From contig JAJUFC010000001.1 in NCBI GenBank assembly GCA_029263855.1, positions 62,001 through 126,000 on the forward strand: DNA of 64,000 nucleotides, given 5' to 3'. Every line of letters starts with the position of its first letter. The first letter of the stretch is position 1. The notes under the pieces were generated by a model. The model did not search any database, was not told where the DNA came from, and was given only the letters and a program-made list of their open reading frames with translations. A program made the translations under genes and the position numbers. The stretch comes from Candidatus Thermochlorobacteriaceae bacterium (GTDB taxonomy: Bacteria; Bacteroidota; Chlorobiia; Chlorobiales; Thermochlorobacteraceae). Positions 59,864 through 64,000 of this stretch are shown here, piece by piece.

Positions 59864-61921
59864 TTAATTTTCGCTTGCGCCGCGCGTGCTTTTGAGTTTT
59901 TCAACAGCGGCTTCAAGTTCGCGTCGTTCTTCCTCGCTGATGGTCGATTTTACTTCGGATTCGGATAACTCTTGCGGTAAATCCTGATTCGTATTCGCAT
60001 CGTCCATGTTGGGGCGTTTGCCGAGAATATCCTCAATATCTTTGTAATTCAGCACCTCTCTTTTCAGGAGGTCAGTCGCCATTTTCTCGAGTTTCTCGCG
60101 ATTGGCAACGAGCAGGTCGCGCGTGGCGTTGTGCGCTTCATTGACGATGCGTTTGACTTCCTCATCGATAAGTCGAGCGGTTTCTTCGCCATATCGCTTT
60201 TCAATACCCATACCTTGCAAATACATATTGCTGGAATCGGCGTAAGAGAGATAGCCGAGTTTTTCGCTCATGCCGTAAATGGCAACCATGCTGTAAGCAA
60301 TGTCAGTAACGCGCTCGAGGTCGTTTTGCGCGCCTGTTGAAATAGATTGAAAGACGATTTCCTCAGCGACACGTCCGCCAAGCAAGCCGCAAATGCGTGC
60401 AAAGAGTTCTTCTTTCGTCATCAAATAGCGGTCTTCGAGTGGCATGTTGAGCGTGTAGCCGAGCGCGCTAACGCCGCGCGGCACAATCGTTACTTTTTGC
60501 GGCGGGTCATTGCCTTCCATAAGCCAACTGACAATGGCGTGCCCACACTCGTGATAGGCAACAACTTTCTTTTCTTTCGGATTGATGACTTTGTTTTTCT
60601 TTTCAAGTCCAGCAATCACGCGCTCGATCGCGTCTTGAAAATCAATCATCTCGATAACTTCTTTGTTGCGGCGAGAAGCAAGCAGAGCGGCTTCGTTGCA
60701 GACGTTAGCAAGTTCGGCACCAGCGAAGCCCGGCGTCTGCGATGCAATCACTTTAATGTCCACATCTTTGCCAAGCGGCATGTTTTTCGTGTGGACTTTG
60801 AGCACATCGGTGCGCCCTTTGAGGTCGGGCTTATCGATAACGATTTGACGGTCGAAGCGACCCGGACGCAAGAGCGCAGGGTCTAAGACATCGGGGCGGT
60901 TGGTTGCCGCCATCATAATCACGCCTTTATCGGTCGCAAATCCGTCCATTTCCACAAGCAGTTGGTTGAGCGTATTCTCGCGTTCATCATTAACGCCCAT
61001 CATCATGCCTCTGCCGCGCGAGCGACCGACGGCATCGATTTCGTCAATGAAAATAATGCACGGGGCTTTTTCTTTTGCCGTTTTGAACAAGTCGCGAACT
61101 CGCGCCGCACCAACACCGACGAACATCTCAACGAAGTCAGAGCCGGAAAGCGAGAAAAATGGCACGCCTGCCTCACCTGCGACGGCTTTCGCCATAAGCG
61201 TTTTGCCTGCGCCGGGCGGACCGACGAGCAAGACGCCCTTCGGAAGTTTTCCACCAAGCTTTGTGAACTTTTTCGGGTCTTTGAGGAAGTCGACAACTTC
61301 CATCACTTCTTCTTTGGCTTCATCTAATCCTGCGACATCTTTGAATGTGATGCGTGGCGTGTTTTCATCGTTTTCGTATAGAGCGGCTTTGTTCTTGCCG
61401 ATGTTCATTACTTGCGAATTGGGGTTCATGCGTCTGAAAATGAACAGATACACCACTACGAGCAAGGCAATCGGGAAAACCCATTGCAAGAGGTCAGTGA
61501 ACCAATTACTGTCGGAAACGCCTTGAATTTTTACGCCTTGTGCTTCAAGTTTCTCGATGAGTTTTTCATCGCGGAATGTAACGAGGGTGTAGAAGCGGCG
61601 CGCGTCGGGTTTGGAACGCATGAAGGAATTTGTCGAGCGATTCTTTTCCTCGATTTGATAGTTTGGCTTCAAGGTGGCGTAGATGCGCGACGGGGAAATT
61701 TGAACGGATTCAATTTTGCCCTCGTCGAGCATTTTTTTGAACTCGCTGTATGGAAGTTCTGCCGTCGTGCTCGACCAAAAAAACGTCAGTTGGATTCCTA
61801 TCAAAATCACAATCGCAAGCACATAATAGACAGCTGTAAATTTGGGCTTGTTGTTCTTGTTGTTCTTTTTCTTCTTGTCGTCTTGACTGTTGAACTCGTC
61901 AAAAAAATTGTTCTCTGGCAT
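59864..61921 (-). CDS. ftsH: ATP-dependent membrane zinc metalloprotease FtsH
   Basis: 685 residues. A cytoplasmic Lys/Asn-rich start, first helix (about 28-48), periplasmic domain, second helix (about 141-162), then AAA+ domain: GPPGAGKT (Walker A, about 231), [15 protein letters not shown] (Walker B), and arginine finger region in [14 protein letters not shown]. The protease site is HECGHAIV (HExxH, about 452), with Cys where Ala is more usual. The third zinc ligand is expected downstream. It degrades damaged or unassembled membrane proteins and regulators. The gene is divergent from an outer-membrane receptor-like gene. Confidence 0.97.
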   Translation of the reverse strand: MPENNFFDEFNSQDDKKKKNNKNNKPKFTAVYYVLAIVILIGIQLTFFWSSTTAELPYSEFKKMLDEGKIESVQISPSRIYATLKPNYQIEEKNRSTNSFMRSKPDARRFYTLVTFRDEKLIEKLEAQGVKIQGVSDSNWFTDLLQWVFPIALLVVVYLFIFRRMNPNSQVMNIGKNKAALYENDENTPRITFKDVAGLDEAKEEVMEVVDFLKDPKKFTKLGGKLPKGVLLVGPPGAGKTLMAKAVAGEAGVPFFSLSGSDFVEMFVGVGAARVRDLFKTAKEKAPCIIFIDEIDAVGRSRGRGMMMGVNDERENTLNQLLVEMDGFATDKGVIMMAATNRPDVLDPALLRPGRFDRQIVIDKPDLKGRTDVLKVHTKNMPLGKDVDIKVIASQTPGFAGAELANVCNEAALLASRRNKEVIEMIDFQDAIERVIAGLEKKNKVINPKEKKVVAYHECGHAIVSWLMEGNDPPQKVTIVPRGVSALGYTLNMPLEDRYLMTKEELFARICGLLGGRVAEEIVFQSISTGAQNDLERVTDIAYSMVAIYGMSEKLGYLSYADSSNMYLQGMGIEKRYGEETARLIDEEVKRIVNEAHNATRDLLVANREKLEKMATDLLKREVLNYKDIEDILGKRPNMDDANTNQDLPQELSESEVKSTISEEERRELEAAVEKLKSTRGASEN

Positions 61922-62003
61922 AATTTGTCTTTAGGATAAAATGAGAATAACTCCTGTTAATTCGTATTTGCTTGGGCGAAAGTTCCAATCCTCCAAGTCA
62001 TAT

Positions 62004-62027
62004 CAATTTACCGTTCAATTTACCGTT
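62004..62027. repeat. 12-base tandem duplication in the ftsH divergent region
   Basis: CAATTTACCGTT occurs twice head to tail, 62004-62015 and 62016-62027, between ftsH (minus) and the receptor-like gene (plus). A further similar pair, GCGATTTG/GCGATTTC, follows at about 62032-62052. It may be a regulator site or a slippage duplication. Confidence 0.6.
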
Positions 62028-62106
62028 AAGCGATTTGCGTTAGGCGATTTCTGTATATTTCAGCAGTCGTGAAGTGAATAATAGGCGGAACGCCGAACCT
62101 TTGCAA

Positions 62107-64000
62107 ATGAAACGTAATTTTAGCGCATTACCAATTCTTGTTTTCGCCGTTGTAACGCTCATTGCTTATGCCTTTTTCAGTTGTGTATTTTCTCCGATGC
62201 TTCTTGCGCAAGATTCCGATTCGCGCTTCAACGATTCACTTTCCGCAACCGCACCAACCGTGCAATTTGATTCAACCCTTACTTCAAGTTCTGATTCAAC
62301 CTTAAATTCACCTCCGACGTTCAATGCTTCAACAGCGAAGGACAGCGTCAAGTTTTACAAAATTCTCCTGCCGATTGCGTCGCTTTTTGCCACGCCGCAT
62401 CGCATCATGGATAGCACGCGCGACTTTACCTATCATCGCCATGTCGAAGATTTCTTTGCCTTTTCACCGAACTTTTTTTTACGCGATAAAATTGAACTCG
62501 GTCAGCAAAACGACTTGCTCGTGGGCGGATTGGGGGCGCGCTATCAAGCCATTTACCTCGATGAAATTTTGCTCAACGATGTGATTTCCGCGCAAGCCTT
62601 TTACAATCATCTTTCCAGCGAGTCGTTCTCCGAACTCAATCTCTTCAATGGCTACGGCGCGTTTGGACTTTCTGCCTCGCCGATTGCGCTTGAATCTAAA
62701 ACACAAAACATTGTCGCCGCTAAAGGATACACGAAAGCACACTACTACCAATTTTCGGGCTCGACGAACAAGATGGACATCACTTTTGCGCTCAATCTTT
62801 CGGAGCGATGGAGTTTTTATGGCGGCTATGTACGCGAAGGCGCAGAAGGAATCTTTCGCAATTCGGGCGGGTTCGGCGGCGACCGCTTCGGCTCGTCCAG
62901 CGAAGCCAATAAACTTCGTTTGCGCTTTCGCTATCAATACGGCGTGAAAACTTATTTCAACTTCGCACTCGAGCGCAATTCGCTCAATCTCAAACCCTTC
63001 GGCGGCGCAAACCTCTTTGAAACCATACGGCTTGGCGGCGACATCTTCTCGCCCATCAACGCCATCATTGCCAATGAATTTGCGCAACGAAAAAATACCC
63101 TCTCGCTCTACAAAGCCGAACTGCAAACCGCATTGCCGTTTATCCCCAAACGCTTTCAAGCCGATTCGCTCAACTTGTTCAAAGCGTGGGTTGCCTTCAC
63201 AGAGTTTTCCAACGCCTTTGCGCAACAGCGCGGCACAGTGTTCAGAGACTTCGAGGCGTCTTCGCGGCTCACATTTGGCGCAACGCAATCGCTCAAACTC
63301 TTCTTCTTTTCGCTTGGATTGCGCGGCGCGTATTCGCTCGAATCGGTCGGCGACAATAACACGCTCGCAAATGCGCTTGCTCAAAACATCAAGCCAAACT
63401 TGAACACCGTTGAACTAACCGCAAGCGCGAAGACGACCTTCGCAAATCTCATTTTCGGCGAGGCGTTGGAACTTGGCGCGTCGCTGGCTTCAACCACGAA
63501 GACCATCACGAACACCTTTGGGCAGAATTTTACGACGAGTTTTCTCTCGACGGGCGCGGGCGGCGAGGTGAATGTTCCGCTAACGCCCTCGCGCGAGGCA
63601 GTGCTGAAAATCTTTGCATCGCTGTCGACAACGAGCTGTGTGCCTTCGTTGCGCGAAGTTTTTTCAACAACCGATATTCAGGGAGCGCAAACATGGCAAA
63701 ATGAACGGGTGAGCCAAGCCGAATTCGGTTCAGAACTTCGTTATGCCGATGCGCTTCGGCTTCGCCTTTCTTTGCTCTCCTCGCTCGTCAACGCGCCTTA
63801 CGCCGTTGTGCAAACGCGCACGAGTGATACAACGCTTTCTCTGCGTTATCAATCGCTTCAAGGCAAGTCGCTTTCGTATTCGGGAGTGGGGTTTACGATG
63901 CAAAGTAAACTCGGTGCGATTGAATCGCACTTAAACGCGACGCTGGTTTTGGATTATTCGTTGTTTTCAAACCCTGACAATGCCTTTACGGGCGGATTGC
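62107..64000 (+). CDS. TonB-receptor-plug-like outer-membrane beta-barrel protein, C-terminus cut by window end
   Basis: The frame is open from ATG 62107 to the last base (631 complete codons). Signal peptide about 1-37 (VLIAYAFFSC-like core: VVTLIAYAFFSCVFS, then LLAQDS). A Ser/Thr-rich spacer (about 38-80) precedes a plug-like domain at about 115-200: LGARYQAIYLDEILLND, FYNHLSSESFSELNLFNGYG, ASPIALESKTQNIV. Then comes a barrel-like region with alternating aromatic residues (YYQFSGSTNKMDITFALNLS). It resembles outer-membrane receptors of Chlorobi but has no clear TonB box, and the C-terminus is outside the window, so the ligand is unknown. A 301-residue frame on the opposite strand here is a shadow. 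Confidence 0.8.
   Translation, partial: MKRNFSALPILVFAVVTLIAYAFFSCVFSPMLLAQDSDSRFNDSLSATAPTVQFDSTLTSSSDSTLNSPPTFNASTAKDSVKFYKILLPIASLFATPHRIMDSTRDFTYHRHVEDFFAFSPNFFLRDKIELGQQNDLLVGGLGARYQAIYLDEILLNDVISAQAFYNHLSSESFSELNLFNGYGAFGLSASPIALESKTQNIVAAKGYTKAHYYQFSGSTNKMDITFALNLSERWSFYGGYVREGAEGIFRNSGGFGGDRFGSSSEANKLRLRFRYQYGVKTYFNFALERNSLNLKPFGGANLFETIRLGGDIFSPINAIIANEFAQRKNTLSLYKAELQTALPFIPKRFQADSLNLFKAWVAFTEFSNAFAQQRGTVFRDFEASSRLTFGATQSLKLFFFSLGLRGAYSLESVGDNNTLANALAQNIKPNLNTVELTASAKTTFANLIFGEALELGASLASTTKTITNTFGQNFTTSFLSTGAGGEVNVPLTPSREAVLKIFASLSTTSCVPSLREVFSTTDIQGAQTWQNERVSQAEFGSELRYADALRLRLSLLSSLVNAPYAVVQTRTSDTTLSLRYQSLQGKSLSYSGVGFTMQSKLGAIESHLNATLVLDYSLFSNPDNAFTGGL

Noticed and set aside
62479-63384. 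301-residue open frame on the minus strand
   Set aside because: It lies opposite the receptor-like gene, whose plus-strand frame has a signal peptide, a plug-like domain and barrel-like pattern. The minus-strand product is low-complexity, Arg/Glu-rich shadow sequence.

Overview
The window looks like chromosome from a phototrophic member of the Bacteroidota/Chlorobiota superphylum, most likely a green-sulfur-bacterium relative of the Chloroherpeton / Thermochlorobacter type. Four things support this. A (bacterio)chlorophyll synthase lies at 32916-33923. A cytochrome with the three-helix plus C-terminal haem layout of the Chlorobi reaction-centre cytochrome PscC lies at 50113-51111. Type IX secretion signals (YPNPFNPTT-type C-termini) and PorV/PorQ- and PorD-like proteins are present. 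Several gene starts are preceded by the Bacteroidota-type promoter box TAnnTTTG. Lineage is inferred from gene content; no rRNA gene is present. I see no tRNA gene, insertion sequence, prophage or CRISPR array, so this is mostly housekeeping chromosome with a few nuclease genes of likely foreign origin.

Layout. 1-6.6 kb: end of a DHH phosphoesterase, an exported protein, then a minus-strand run (TonB-dependent receptor, small ferredoxin, Uma2 nuclease, LytS-type histidine kinase, NAD-dependent epimerase-like protein). 6.8-9.0 kb: Xer recombinase overlapping Kdo transferase. 9.1-13.6 kb: GH13 glucanase, riboflavin synthase, PgsA and PgpA (phosphatidylglycerol synthesis), a small protein, a Bax-inhibitor-1 protein. 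13.8-17.3 kb: PorV/PorQ-like protein, lipoprotein and a T9SS-sorted propeller protein. 17.3-19.0 kb: two adjacent broken reading frames (DUF2490 with an in-frame TAG; MORN protein with a +1 frameshift). 19.0-25.9 kb: HU-like/SPOR membrane protein, glycogen phosphorylase and a GH13 lipoprotein. 26.0-31.5 kb: DUF2461 protein and an operon carrying nadA, two DedA genes and nadB. 31.6-35.9 kb: transglutaminase-like protein, chlorophyll synthase, phytol-kinase-like protein, Uma2 nuclease, MiaE. 35.9-49.5 kb: T9SS subtilase, HAD phosphatase, Rpn-type nuclease, SMC, a GH2-like membrane pseudoenzyme, a TPR protein and a T9SS beta-helix protein. 49.7-55.5 kb: QueF, PscC-like cytochrome, lipid kinase, NadC, CPBP protease, DUF4230 protein. 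55.5-58.2 kb: PorD-like protein, YceI protein, a four-helix histidine-rich membrane protein and a Tat-exported Rieske protein. 58.4-64 kb: small protein, RsfS, acylphosphatase, FtsH, and the start of an outer-membrane receptor-like protein cut by the window end.

How the genes fit together. NadB, NadA and NadC give the complete aspartate-to-nicotinate-mononucleotide pathway. Two exported/anchored GH13 enzymes with glycogen phosphorylase suggest alpha-glucan use. Chlorophyll synthase beside a prenyl-alcohol kinase suggests a local supply of esterifying alcohol for (B)Chl. The most interesting candidates for something undescribed are the Rieske / four-helix His-rich / YceI unit (56.5-58.2 kb), the enlarged PscC-like cytochrome, and the GH2-fold protein that has lost both catalytic glutamates and is fused to a six-helix membrane domain.
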